From contig JAEYYX010000101.1 in NCBI GenBank assembly GCA_023428245.1, forward strand, positions 56,456 to 120,455: a stretch of 64,000 bases of DNA, given 5' to 3'. This DNA comes from Pseudomonadota bacterium. Its GTDB lineage: Bacteria > Myxococcota_A > Polyangia > Polyangiales > Polyangiaceae. This document shows positions 32,411-40,973 of the stretch, piece by piece. The first letter of the stretch is position 1; the number at the start of each line of letters is the position of its first letter. Made by a program: the position numbers and the translations under genes. The notes under the pieces were generated by a model. The model did not search any database. It saw only the letters and a list, made by a program, of their open reading frames with translations, and was not told where the DNA came from.

Positions 32411-34247
32411 AAAGGCTCCCCGCCGCCTCTCTATCCGGGCCGCGCTCCTTCACTCGGAGCGCGGCGCCATCAGCATCCTCGGGTTGATCCTCGCGATGCT
32501 GCTCATCGCGCTCACCTTCTATGCCCTTGGCATCGGCCGGACCATCTTGGCGCAAGAAGCGATGCAAGACGCCGCCGACGCCGCCGGCTTCGCCTCCGCG
32601 GTCATCCACGCCCGCGGCATGAATCTCATTGTCTACATCAACTGGGTCATGGCGGCGCTCCTCGCCATCTTGATCGCGCTCCGACTCCTGCAGGCCCTCT
32701 TCACAATCGGGAGCATCATCTTCGCGGCTCTCGCGACCCCAACTTTCGGGGCCACGCTTCCGATGGCTGGCTTCTGCACGAACGCCTCAGTCCAGTTCCA
32801 GAACATGTACAACGCGGCCAAGGCGCCCGTGGAAGCAGGACTCCGGCTCGCTCATTTCGCTGAAAGAGGCGTCTCGGTGATTGTGCCCGCCGTGGCCACC
32901 CTGGGCGCGCTCGGAGAAGCCGCCGAGTCCCATGCTCCCGCGACTGGCGCCTTCGCGCTCCCTTCGCGCATCCGCCTCCCCGTCGAATCCGATGAGTTTT
33001 CGGTGCTCTGTGACCGTGGGGGACGCGAGGTCGGCACACTCGTCCTCGCTCCACTCGGGCCGCAATTGAGTAAGGAGTTTGGTGGCGTAGTTGGCGAGCT
33101 TACAAAGAGCATGAGCGAGTACTTCTGCGGCGGAGGCAAGGGCGCTCCTCCCTCTTACAGTCGGACCATCGAAAAGACTTATCCGGAGCTCGAAGACGCA
33201 GACTGTCAGTCAGAACAAGATTGCACTCTGGCAGGGCTCCGGAACATGGAGGCCAAACCGAATTTCGGGGTGGACGATCCTTGTCCTGCGTACAGCGCCT
33301 GCGAGAAGCGAGCACTCAACGCCCGCGAGTACTGTGACCCGAGCTCGGGACGCTCTCCGAAGGCTTACACCTACCTGAAGCAAGACCTCGAGATCGTCTA
33401 CCGCCATCGTCCCGACGGCAGCGTCGTCGAAGAGTCTAGGAAGGTCTTGAGCCAGTCCGAGGAAAAGCTAGGGCGCAGTCCATGCGACTACACGCCCGGG
33501 GTCGATCTTGCCTGGTCTCCCTGGGAAAGCCGGACTCGTCCAAACGGAGAGAAACGCCCACTTCCTGTCTGTAAGAGGACCCTGAATCACGTAGGCGCTC
33601 CTGGTGAAAACGGGCTCTCTCCCCCCCGGCACGAGCTCCACATCTCACACATCCTGAGCTGCACCTTCGAGGAGAAGATCGAAGAGCCGCTCACGGAAGA
33701 AGGCGAGACCATGAACGGCGACGACAGCATGACTCCCATGCGAGTCGAGAAGGACCTCGAGCTCGGCGGTGGAGCGTTCCAGATCCGCACAGTGGCGTTC
33801 GGAGACGGCGTCGGTCCCGGGTACTTCAAGGACGGCGTGAACGTCGTCCTTACTGCCCCCGCTGCTGAGGAAGATCGAGCCCTGCCCGAGCTAGCGCAGA
33901 CGATCGAAGGCTTGTCCGCCGACGCCATGACGTTCCTGGGGAAGGTATCGATCGCCCAAGCTGAGTACTATTTCGCTGACGCCGACGGCGAGGCGTCCCG
34001 CGAGGACTGGATGTGGCGTGCGGCGTGGACCGCTCGGCTGCGGCGCTTCCGCCTCCCTTCAAAGGAAGAAGAAAACAGCGAGCGAAGCCGCATGGAGGCG
34101 ACAGCTGCTGGGGACGAGGCGGACAGCACCGAGTTCGGCGGACTGAAGCGAGCCGAAAGTCCGGAGGCCTCCTGCCAAGAGGCGATGGGGAATTGTGGTG
34201 GGTTCTGGGAGGCGCTGCTTTCCCTCGACGAGATGGTGATTCACTGA
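32394..34247 (+). CDS. TadG-like membrane protein with large extracytoplasmic domain
   Basis: The 617-residue product starts with a basic segment and SERGAISILGLILAMLLIALTF then AQEAMQDAADAAGFASAVIHARG, the N-terminal pattern of TadG-like pseudopilins. A second hydrophobic pair follows (VYINWVMAALLAILIALRLLQALFTIGSIIFAAL). The long Cys-containing domain (residues ~130-617) includes CGGGKG, DADCQSEQDC and CPAYSACEKRAL clusters, but I cannot see a von Willebrand A MIDAS motif, unlike classical TadG. Cys pairs suggest a disulfide-stabilised, surface-exposed tip or collar. The ATG at 32394 overlaps the tadE end. Confidence 0.7.
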   Translation: MASTNKKAPRRLSIRAALLHSERGAISILGLILAMLLIALTFYALGIGRTILAQEAMQDAADAAGFASAVIHARGMNLIVYINWVMAALLAILIALRLLQALFTIGSIIFAALATPTFGATLPMAGFCTNASVQFQNMYNAAKAPVEAGLRLAHFAERGVSVIVPAVATLGALGEAAESHAPATGAFALPSRIRLPVESDEFSVLCDRGGREVGTLVLAPLGPQLSKEFGGVVGELTKSMSEYFCGGGKGAPPSYSRTIEKTYPELEDADCQSEQDCTLAGLRNMEAKPNFGVDDPCPAYSACEKRALNAREYCDPSSGRSPKAYTYLKQDLEIVYRHRPDGSVVEESRKVLSQSEEKLGRSPCDYTPGVDLAWSPWESRTRPNGEKRPLPVCKRTLNHVGAPGENGLSPPRHELHISHILSCTFEEKIEEPLTEEGETMNGDDSMTPMRVEKDLELGGGAFQIRTVAFGDGVGPGYFKDGVNVVLTAPAAEEDRALPELAQTIEGLSADAMTFLGKVSIAQAEYYFADADGEASREDWMWRAAWTARLRRFRLPSKEEENSERSRMEATAAGDEADSTEFGGLKRAESPEASCQEAMGNCGGFWEALLSLDEMVIH

Positions 34248-34957
34248 TGAAAACGATGAAGCGTTTGTCCTCGCGCCGCGCCGGCGCCCTCTGCGGAAGC
34301 CATGCGAATTGGTCCTTCCGGGAGTGCGGTTCAAGTCGTGTCCTCGATGAGGAACGAAAGGGACGTCTCGCCGACTCGGGGCTTCCCTCGATCGATCGAC
34401 GAGCCCGCCGCGCTGGAATGCGCGGCATCGCGTCCATCGAGGCGGCCATCATGTTGCCGCTTTTGTGCCTGGTGTTCGCGGGGGTTCTATACGTGAACAA
34501 GCTGATCACGAATACGCAGCTCGCGGCGAGCACCGTGCGGCGCTGCGCGTGGCAGGTGGCCGCGAGCGGCTGCGGCAACGTTCCGGAGGATTGCCCGGAA
34601 GTCGACCGGGAAGAGGACCCTGCCTTGAAGAACCGCATGGAAGAGGCGGGGGTGACGACCTCGCTCGCACCCGAACGCCTCGAAAGTGCGGGTCCGGTTC
34701 CCGAGGGCTCCGGAGTTTTTGAAGCGTTCAAGGACATCGCCGCGAGGCTGAACGAGCTCTTGCTCGATCGGTTCGAGGTCTCTGACGAGAAGGAGTTCGA
34801 GCGCGGAGAGCTGCTCGGAGGAGAAACGATCACCGTCGGGCGTTCCTTCTCACTTCCATGCAACGTTGAGCCCGATTCGGCCGAAGGAATCGCCGACAAG
34901 CTCTTCTCGGGCTTCGCCCCGGAGATGAAGCCGGAACCCAAGCGCCTCGACGAATGA
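34247..34957 (+). CDS. Second TadE-like pseudopilin
   Basis: The 236-residue product carries GMRGIASIEAAIMLPLLCLVF at residues 56-76, a TadE-type cleavage and helix motif (Gly-Ile-Ala-Ser-Ile-Glu), preceded by a long basic leader, and then NTQLAASTVRRCAWQVAASGCGN with paired Cys. The soluble domain is acidic. The start codon overlaps the previous stop (TGATG). An internal ATG at 34418 would give a leader of normal length; the coupled start is kept because of the overlap. It would be a minor pilin. Confidence 0.65.
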   Translation: MKTMKRLSSRRAGALCGSHANWSFRECGSSRVLDEERKGRLADSGLPSIDRRARRAGMRGIASIEAAIMLPLLCLVFAGVLYVNKLITNTQLAASTVRRCAWQVAASGCGNVPEDCPEVDREEDPALKNRMEEAGVTTSLAPERLESAGPVPEGSGVFEAFKDIAARLNELLLDRFEVSDEKEFERGELLGGETITVGRSFSLPCNVEPDSAEGIADKLFSGFAPEMKPEPKRLDE

Positions 34958-34958
34958 C

Positions 34959-35867
34959 ATGACCATGAAATCCGCTTCCCCTCGTCCCCGCTCCGAGAGA
35001 CCACGAGCCCGGCTCCTCCGCGCCTTCTTGGAGCTCTCGCTCCTCACGGCCCTCGTCTTTGCCGGAACTCTCTTCGTCCTCCTCCGCACAGCCCAGGCTC
35101 GCCTCGAAGGCGCCGCACAAGGGCTGCTCCCGACCTTGCTCGAAGGAGAGGGATCCACCACCTCCTCCGACTTGTCCCGGGGCACTCTTCACCTGAACGG
35201 CATCCAGTTCGAAGTCGAAAGTCGAAGTCTCCCCGGCTCGCCCGAAGAGCAGAGCGTCCGCCTTCGCGAGAATTGTCCCGGGTTCTCCATCGAAGGCGAA
35301 GGAAGAACTGCTCTCGGTCGGACCGTCGTTTGTCTTCGAACCCCCAAGGGCGAAGACGGAAGCCTCGTCAGCAGCCTAGAGCGCTGGGCGGAAACGGAAG
35401 ATCTCACGGAGCTCGGTGCGCCCGAGGTGAGTTTTCTGCGTTCGACGGAGCTCGGCGGCGCACCCGCGACTCACCTCCTCCGCCTCCGCACGCGTTCCCT
35501 CGCAATGCACTCCGCCTTCCCTCGAGAAGGAGACGCGCCCGGTCTCGACCCGAGCTTCGCGCCGCGGCCCGAAGGACGCCGAATTCTGAGCGCTCATTAC
35601 CAAAGCGCCGCTCATCGGAATCAGTCCGCTCGCCCCCGGGAGGTCCTCTTCGCCTACGAAAGTACAGAACCCCCGACCATCGCGCTCAAGAACTACGAGC
35701 AGACGCTGCTGGAGCGGGGCTTCCGACGACTCCCGACAAGCCAAACTGGGCCGAATGGCGCCGCGTTCTCCTCCGACAAAGACACCTTCATCGTGATCGC
35801 AGGCGAACAAGGCTCGGGATCTTGGCTCTCCCTCGCCCTGTTGCCGAAAACCGGGTCGGGGACGTGA
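34959..35867 (+). CDS. Single-pass membrane protein of unknown function, last gene of plus Tad arm
   Basis: The 302-residue product has an Arg-rich N-terminus, one membrane helix (LELSLLTALVFAGTLFVLL, ~27-45) and an extracytoplasmic domain with a possible disulfide (NCPGFSIEG...VVCLRTPKG). Near the end, TIALKNYEQTLLERGFRRLPT and DKDTFIVIAGEQGSGSWLSLALL resemble a small alpha/beta stress-type domain, but I cannot name a family. It starts one base after the TadE-like gene and is followed by a strong hairpin, so it closes the operon. Confidence 0.6.
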   Translation: MTMKSASPRPRSERPRARLLRAFLELSLLTALVFAGTLFVLLRTAQARLEGAAQGLLPTLLEGEGSTTSSDLSRGTLHLNGIQFEVESRSLPGSPEEQSVRLRENCPGFSIEGEGRTALGRTVVCLRTPKGEDGSLVSSLERWAETEDLTELGAPEVSFLRSTELGGAPATHLLRLRTRSLAMHSAFPREGDAPGLDPSFAPRPEGRRILSAHYQSAAHRNQSARPREVLFAYESTEPPTIALKNYEQTLLERGFRRLPTSQTGPNGAAFSSDKDTFIVIAGEQGSGSWLSLALLPKTGSGT

Positions 35868-35881
35868 ACCCTCAAATGCAA

Positions 35882-35915
35882 ACAGTCCCCGGGCGCTTCA
35901 GCGCTCGGGGACTGT
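35882..35915. terminator. 15-bp hairpin terminator between convergent operons
   Basis: ACAGTCCCCGGGCGC (35882-35896) pairs with GCGCTCGGGGACTGT (35901-35915) with a single G-U pair and a TTCA loop. It ends the Tad plus arm and the convergent Gld-type operon. Read on the minus strand it is followed by TTTGCATTTG, a partial U-tract, so it is the better terminator in that direction. Confidence 0.8.
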
Positions 35916-35985
35916 CTCTCGGACCGTTTGGAAGCGGAGGAGCTCGGTCAGACCTCAAGAGAGTCGAACCGAGGCCTGTCGAACC

Positions 35986-37053
35986 TCAGTCCTCCGCGTC
36001 GTCCTTCTTCTTCTGGAACTTGGACTCTTCCGCGAAGGCCCAGTCTGAAGCCCAGCTGCTGATCATGTAGATCTCGCTGCCCTCGGGGAGCTTTGCGTAG
36101 CGGCTCGAGCCTTCGGCGTTCGAACCGAACAGGACCTGAGTCTTGTCGTCACCGACGGTGATGGTGAGCTCAGCCAGAGGCGTTTCGAGTCCCGTGTCGG
36201 CGAGGCTCTTTCCATCGCCGAAACCCGTCGCGTTCAGGGTCTTGTAGGCACGAAGGAGGTCGTCGACCTTGCTCGACTCGAAGTCTTTGATCGCCGTCCA
36301 AGCGCCAGCTTTGCCCTTCTTGAAGCGGCCTGACCACTTGTCGCCTTCCTTCTTGAACTCGAAGGCGCCACTTTCGTTCACGACGTCTACGCGGGTGACT
36401 TTTTCGGCCTCGAGCTTCAAGACGCTCGTGTCACGCCAGCCCTTCGTATCCCGAGAGAACAGGTAGCTCGAGTAACCATCGATGACGAAGACGCCTTCCT
36501 GACCAGGAAGACGAGCGGTCTGGCCGCGGCCGCCGCTCTTGCCCACAAAGAGCTCAAACGCGACTTTGTCGCCTTCGAAGACAGTAACGTGAGTCGCCTT
36601 ATCGTCACCGAGGTCGTACTGCGCGTAGCTCTCGGTCGAATTCGAGACCTGCTCCTTGATCTTCAGCTTGGGCAAGCTGGAGAGGAGGCTCTCGACGTTC
36701 GTCTGGTTAGCGAGGGCGCTGAGCGGCTCGGAGAGTTTCCACTCCGACCCTTCTTTGACAAGGGTGTGTCGCTCAGGGGGCGCGATCGCTGCGCCTTCGG
36801 CTGCGTCCGAGGGGCGCTCGATCACGATCTTGGTCGCGCTGTCCTTGATGGACTCGGCGACCGTCAAGGCCGGGAGAGTCGCCGCAGCCATCTCTCCCGA
36901 GCGGCTCTTAAGCTCAGCCTTCTTGCCTTCCGACTGGAAGTAGAGGGCCCCGCCCAAGAGGGCGAGGACACCGAGGGCAACGTAGAGGCGCCTCTCACTC
37001 CCCGTCGCCGAGCTAGTGGCGACCGGTTTGTTTTCAGTTGAAGATTCCGTCAT
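35986..37053 (-). CDS. DUF4340 domain protein of Gld-type ABC system
   Basis: The 355-residue product has one N-terminal membrane helix (LYVALGVLALLGGALYF, ~23-40), then repeated beta-rich modules with ERHTLVKEGSEWKLSEPLSALANQTNVESLLSSL and YDLGDD...VTVFEGDKVAFELFVGK. These are DUF4340 signatures (Trp-x-Leu followed by a helix that counts off a threshold). Such proteins regularly accompany GldA/F/G-like ABC exporters; function unknown. The C-terminus is a charged Lys/Asp tail. It is the last gene of the operon and ends before the hairpin at 35882-35915. Confidence 0.85.
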   Translation of the reverse strand: MTESSTENKPVATSSATGSERRLYVALGVLALLGGALYFQSEGKKAELKSRSGEMAAATLPALTVAESIKDSATKIVIERPSDAAEGAAIAPPERHTLVKEGSEWKLSEPLSALANQTNVESLLSSLPKLKIKEQVSNSTESYAQYDLGDDKATHVTVFEGDKVAFELFVGKSGGRGQTARLPGQEGVFVIDGYSSYLFSRDTKGWRDTSVLKLEAEKVTRVDVVNESGAFEFKKEGDKWSGRFKKGKAGAWTAIKDFESSKVDDLLRAYKTLNATGFGDGKSLADTGLETPLAELTITVGDDKTQVLFGSNAEGSSRYAKLPEGSEIYMISSWASDWAFAEESKFQKKKDDAED

Positions 37054-37085
37054 AGGAAAGTTCTCCTAGGGATAGGGTGTGATTG

Positions 37086-38930
37086 TTAAGCGGCCTTCTG
37101 AGCGCGCTTCGCCTCGCGGCTCCGCCACCTGAAGAAACCAGCTCCGCCGAACGCCAAAGGAACTCCGAGCGTCAACGTCCACTGGACTCTCTTCTGCAAG
37201 TCCTTCCGTGCCGTACGATACTCTTCGTCCTTCTTTCGAATCTCTTCTTCGGAGTCGTCGACCTTGAACTCAGGCTTCTTGACGCTCGAGTAGGTCAGGT
37301 TCGCTTCGCCGAGGATCTTGGCGCTAGCTGCGATGAGATCGGTGTCCCCGCTCATCCAGTCCAGCGTGTTCTTCAGGCTGAGGATGGTCTGGGTTAGGTA
37401 TTTCTGGGCGTAGGGGCCAGCGAACTGGAGGAGCTCCTTGTTGCCGCCCATTGCTCCGAACATCGCCATTTGACCCTGTTGCTCCGGCCCGTTGCCCGCG
37501 TAGGCAAACGGGTTCGTGAGGAACTGGCTCGACGAGATGACGAGAACGCGAGATGGCTTCGCCGCGACCTCGGGTGCCGTGATTCCTTCCCCGGGCTGAC
37601 CAGCAAAGGCACTCTTGAGCTTTCCTTCGGCGCTCGCCGCGATGATGCGCTGCTCAAAGGGAGGCTTCGGATCCCAGCGGTCTCGAAGCGACATGTCGAC
37701 GGTATCCGCGACGACTACGTTCGCCGCGGGGGTCGTGCGAGCCACTGCCTTGAGCGTCACGTCCGCGGGCTGCTTGTCGCGCTGGAGCACGAGCGAGCTC
37801 GGATAGGGGAACATGATCTCGTCCATCCGGAAGAAAGCCGGGAACGAGGTGTCGAGGAGCTTCTCGTTCTCTGAGAACCGGGGATCGTTGACCACGTGGG
37901 CAATGCCGGGGTGGCGGATCCAGGCCATCGTACCCATGCCGACCATGACCGGGATGCGGAACTGGGCGCCGTGGTCGAGGACAGCGTCCTTCTGCATCTC
38001 AATCCCGTACCCGCTGAGCAGCGGTCCGAGGCCGTGCAGAGTCAGCTCGGCGCTCATCGCCGAGTCGTTCGGCTTCATCGAAACCGCCGAAGCGATCACA
38101 ACAAGTGACTTCTCTCCGAGCATCAGGAACTCGTCGATGCGACGGAGTTCCTTATCAGTGTAGTCGGCGCCCGGCTGAGTGATCATCAGGCCGACGAAGG
38201 ACGGATCGATCGCCGAGTCCCCACCTGCGAGGTCGACCGTCTCGATCTCATAGAAGGGGAAGTTCTGCTTAATGATCTGCTCGAGCGTCGGTGAGCCACC
38301 CTGACCACGGGGGATCAGGTTCGTATCGGTGAGCTTGAGCTCATCTTTGCCGGTGATGACACCAATCTTGTGCTTGATGTTGTCGTTCTTATCCCGGATC
38401 TCGCGGATCTTGTTGGTGATGAAGAACTCGAGACCATCACCGCGTGCGGGGTGGAGCGCAGGAATCACTGCGGTCTCGCTCCCGTACTTGAAGACAAGAC
38501 CGAGGAAACCCTGCGTGATGGCGGCGCTTTCGTCACCCGTCGCGCTCGCCTCCCCGAAGGGCTGCTCCGACACGCCTGCTTCGCGAGCCTTCTCGCGCGC
38601 TTCGTCGGTCTTCGGCTCGATGATGCTGAACTTGAACTTGCCGCCGCCCTGCCGCTCGTACTCCTTGAGCAGATCGGTCAGGTCGCGCACGAACGCGTCG
38701 AGCTGAGCCAGGCCGGTCTTCACATAGGCGTCAACCTGTACAGGCTCTTTCAAGCTCCGAACCAGACGTCCTGAACCCTGGCTGAGGGTGAAGCGCTCGG
38801 AGGCGGTGGTGTCGATACGCTTATAGGCGCCCGCCGAGAGGATGTTCGCCACCACGACGATAGCCACGATCACTACGAGGTAGAGACCGGTTTGCGCTGC
38901 TGCTTTCCGTTTTTGATCTTGGGTCGCCAT
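37086..38930 (-). CDS. GldG-like ABC-type auxiliary transport protein
   Basis: The 614-residue protein has an N-terminal membrane helix (GLYLVVIVAIVVVANILSAG), then the GldG-type extracytoplasmic domain: KRIDTTASERFTLSQGSGRLVRSLKEPVQVDAYVK..., FKYGSETAVIP, the ITGKDELKLTDTN region and DFxxGLMITQPGADYTDKELRRIDEFLMLGEKSLVVI. A last membrane helix lies near residues 582-600. In Bacteroidetes GldAFG is needed for gliding; in proteobacteria the homologues are uncharacterised. It begins four bases after the permease gene, in one operon. Confidence 0.85.
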   Translation of the reverse strand: MATQDQKRKAAAQTGLYLVVIVAIVVVANILSAGAYKRIDTTASERFTLSQGSGRLVRSLKEPVQVDAYVKTGLAQLDAFVRDLTDLLKEYERQGGGKFKFSIIEPKTDEAREKAREAGVSEQPFGEASATGDESAAITQGFLGLVFKYGSETAVIPALHPARGDGLEFFITNKIREIRDKNDNIKHKIGVITGKDELKLTDTNLIPRGQGGSPTLEQIIKQNFPFYEIETVDLAGGDSAIDPSFVGLMITQPGADYTDKELRRIDEFLMLGEKSLVVIASAVSMKPNDSAMSAELTLHGLGPLLSGYGIEMQKDAVLDHGAQFRIPVMVGMGTMAWIRHPGIAHVVNDPRFSENEKLLDTSFPAFFRMDEIMFPYPSSLVLQRDKQPADVTLKAVARTTPAANVVVADTVDMSLRDRWDPKPPFEQRIIAASAEGKLKSAFAGQPGEGITAPEVAAKPSRVLVISSSQFLTNPFAYAGNGPEQQGQMAMFGAMGGNKELLQFAGPYAQKYLTQTILSLKNTLDWMSGDTDLIAASAKILGEANLTYSSVKKPEFKVDDSEEEIRKKDEEYRTARKDLQKRVQWTLTLGVPLAFGGAGFFRWRSREAKRAQKAA

Positions 38931-38933
38931 ATC

Positions 38934-39668
38934 TCAAGCCCACTTGCGGCGTTCGAGCGCGCGGAACGAAATCACGAGGCAGAGTGCCGTGATCGAAAGG
39001 AAGAACACGACATCTCGAGTGTCGATCAGGCCCCGCATGAAACCGCTCATGCGAGTCTGGAAGCTGATGTAGTGGAGGAAGTTCGCCACTGCGCCGGTCA
39101 TCTGGTCGGCCATCGAGCCGGAGAACCAGAAGGCCCCGAGCAAGAACAGGGTAACGAAGAAGCTGATCGCCTGGCTCTCGGTCAAAGAGCTCACGAGCAG
39201 GCCCACCGAGACGCTCGCGGCTGCGTAGAGCAAGAGCCCGACGTAACCGCTCACGATCGGCCCTGAATCGAGTGGACCGAGGTTCCAGGGGAACTTGAAC
39301 ATGAAGAGCGGGTAAGCCAGCGAGCCGAGCACCACGATGAACACGAGTCCCAGGGCGCCCAGGTACTTCCCGAGGATGACGTCGCTATCCTTCACGGGCA
39401 GCGTGATCAGCATCTCGAGAGTTCCGGACCGACGCTCCTCAGCCATCAGCCGCATCGTTACAACCGGCACCACCACCATCGCGAGCCCTGCGGGCAGGTA
39501 CTCGAAGAGCGGCTGCATTGTCGCACGGTCAAGCTGCCAGAAGCCGCCGCGGAAGTTAAAAAATAGGAGCCCGAGCCCGAAAAAGCTCAGGCAGATTACG
39601 ACATAGGCGAGCGGCGAGTCGAAATACGAACGGAACTCACGCTTCGCGATAGAAAGCACCGCGTCCAT
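38934..39668 (-). CDS. ABC-2 type permease, GldF-like
   Basis: The 244-residue membrane protein has six hydrophobic helices and typical ABC-2 permease text: SIAKREFRSYFDSPLAYVVICLSFFGLG at the N-terminus, MRLMAEERRSGTLEMLITLPVKDSDVILGKYLGAL in the first cytoplasmic loop (the coupling region), and SFQTRMSGFMRGLIDTRDVVFFLS before the last helix. It belongs with the ATPase directly upstream, with no gap, and the GldG-like protein downstream. Confidence 0.9.
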   Translation of the reverse strand: MDAVLSIAKREFRSYFDSPLAYVVICLSFFGLGLLFFNFRGGFWQLDRATMQPLFEYLPAGLAMVVVPVVTMRLMAEERRSGTLEMLITLPVKDSDVILGKYLGALGLVFIVVLGSLAYPLFMFKFPWNLGPLDSGPIVSGYVGLLLYAAASVSVGLLVSSLTESQAISFFVTLFLLGAFWFSGSMADQMTGAVANFLHYISFQTRMSGFMRGLIDTRDVVFFLSITALCLVISFRALERRKWA

Positions 39669-40748
39669 TTAAGCTTTCTCCTTTTCAGATTCCTCTTCGT
39701 CGTCCCCGTCGTCCCCGTCGTCCCCGTCGTCGTCCTCATCGTCAAACGATTCGGTGCGGCCGCGGTCGAGCGCCTCGTCGCCACGGGTCAGATCGCGGAA
39801 CACCGCGTCAAGACTCTGAGCGTCACGGTGGAGCTCGAGCAGGAGCCACCCCTTATCGACTGCAAGACGGAAGATCTCAGCACGAACGTCGGAGTCCTTC
39901 GCGCCCGCGAGCTCGAAGCGGTGAGCCGACTCGTCATTCGGCAGTTCCCGAACCTTGCGCACGCCGCTCAGAGTAGCCAGAGCATCCTCGATCTCCCGAA
40001 CGCTCGGCGCCGCGGCATCCGCTCGGAGCGCCTTGTCGTCGACGGTTACGACGTAGCGGACCGCGCCGGTCTTGGCGCGAATTTCGTCGAGCTGTCCGTC
40101 GGCAACCACCCGCCCCTTCGAGACGATGATCGCGCGGGCACAGGCCTGCTCGACTTCGCCGAGGTTGTGGGTTGACAGAAGCACCGTACGGTCCTTCCCA
40201 ATGTCCTGGATGTAGCGGATAACCTCGGCCTTTTCGTTCGGGTCGAGGTCCGCAGTCGGCTCGTCGAGGATCAGGATCTGAGGATCGTGAAGCAGCGCCT
40301 GTCCGAGACCGACGCGCTGACGGTAGCCGTGGGAGAGCGTGCCGATGTCCTTATGAAGAGCCTGAGCGAGCCCGCACACATCCACAACCCGGCTGAGCGC
40401 CTTCTTGAACTGATCGGCCTTGAGCCCACGGATCTCTGAGACGAACGTGAGATAGTCAATCACGCTCATATCCGTGTAGAGGGGCGCTCGCTGCGGCAGG
40501 TACCCGATAGCGCGACGCACAGCGAGAGGATCGTCGAACACGTCGATCCCGCTCACCTTCGCCGTGCCGCTCGATGGCGCGAGGAAGCACGTGAGAATTC
40601 GCATGGTCGTCGACTTTCCAGCGCCGTTTGGCCCCAGAAACCCGACTACCTCACCTTTTTTCACTTCGAAGCTCACCTTATCGAGCGCTCGGACTCCTCC
40701 GAAGCGCTTCGAAAGCTCGCTCGCGTGAATCATGATATCCGTGGACAA
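39669..40748 (-). CDS. ABC transporter ATPase, GldA-like, with acidic repeat tail
   Basis: The 359-residue ATPase has Walker A GPNGAGKST, signature SHGYRQRVGLGQAL, Walker B ILILDEPTADLDP and the H-loop STHNL. The C-terminal third is the extra regulatory domain of GldA/CcmA-type exporters. It ends in an Asp/Gly/Glu tail (DDDGDDGDDGDDEEESE) encoded by nine-base repeats at ~39700-39735. The start is taken as TTG 40748, with AGAGG a few bases upstream; the alternative ATG at 40733 has no spaced ribosome-binding site. Confidence 0.9.
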   Translation of the reverse strand: MSTDIMIHASELSKRFGGVRALDKVSFEVKKGEVVGFLGPNGAGKSTTMRILTCFLAPSSGTAKVSGIDVFDDPLAVRRAIGYLPQRAPLYTDMSVIDYLTFVSEIRGLKADQFKKALSRVVDVCGLAQALHKDIGTLSHGYRQRVGLGQALLHDPQILILDEPTADLDPNEKAEVIRYIQDIGKDRTVLLSTHNLGEVEQACARAIIVSKGRVVADGQLDEIRAKTGAVRYVVTVDDKALRADAAAPSVREIEDALATLSGVRKVRELPNDESAHRFELAGAKDSDVRAEIFRLAVDKGWLLLELHRDAQSLDAVFRDLTRGDEALDRGRTESFDDEDDDGDDGDDGDDEEESEKEKA

Positions 40749-40805
40749 GAGTCGTACCTCTTTCGTTTCTGAGATTGCGTGCCCAAGTGAGCTCGCGGGC
40801 CGGCG

Positions 40806-40833
40806 ATGCTAACCAAGGCCCCTAGGCTGTCAA
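40806..40833 (-). promoter_or_regulatory. Sigma70-like promoter for Gld-type ABC operon
   Basis: On the minus strand TTGACA (40833-40828) is followed after 16 bases by TAGCAT (40811-40806). Transcription would begin near 40799, about 50 bases upstream of the TTG start of the ATPase gene. It is one of only two perfect -35 hexamers I noted in intergenic DNA with a -10 partner. Confidence 0.55.
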
Positions 40834-40935
40834 ATCGGAAACGTCAGCGATTTCCCCTTTTCGGCAAGCCAAAAAAGGGCTCGTTCACTGCCCAAGAGGG
40901 GTGAAACTCGCAAGTTCCCCCGAATATTCCGCCTG

Positions 40936-40956
40936 ACGGGTTCGAAACGAACCCGT
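40936..40956. terminator. Hairpin after dprE2-like gene
   Basis: ACGGGTTCG (40936-40944) and CGAACCCGT (40948-40956) form a perfect 9-bp stem with an AAA loop, 18 bases beyond the stop of the DprE2-like gene in its direction of transcription. No U-tract follows. The GGTTCGAA sequence resembles a tRNA T-arm only by chance; there is no tRNA around it. Confidence 0.55.
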
Positions 40957-40973
40957 AGCACCGGGACCGGCTC

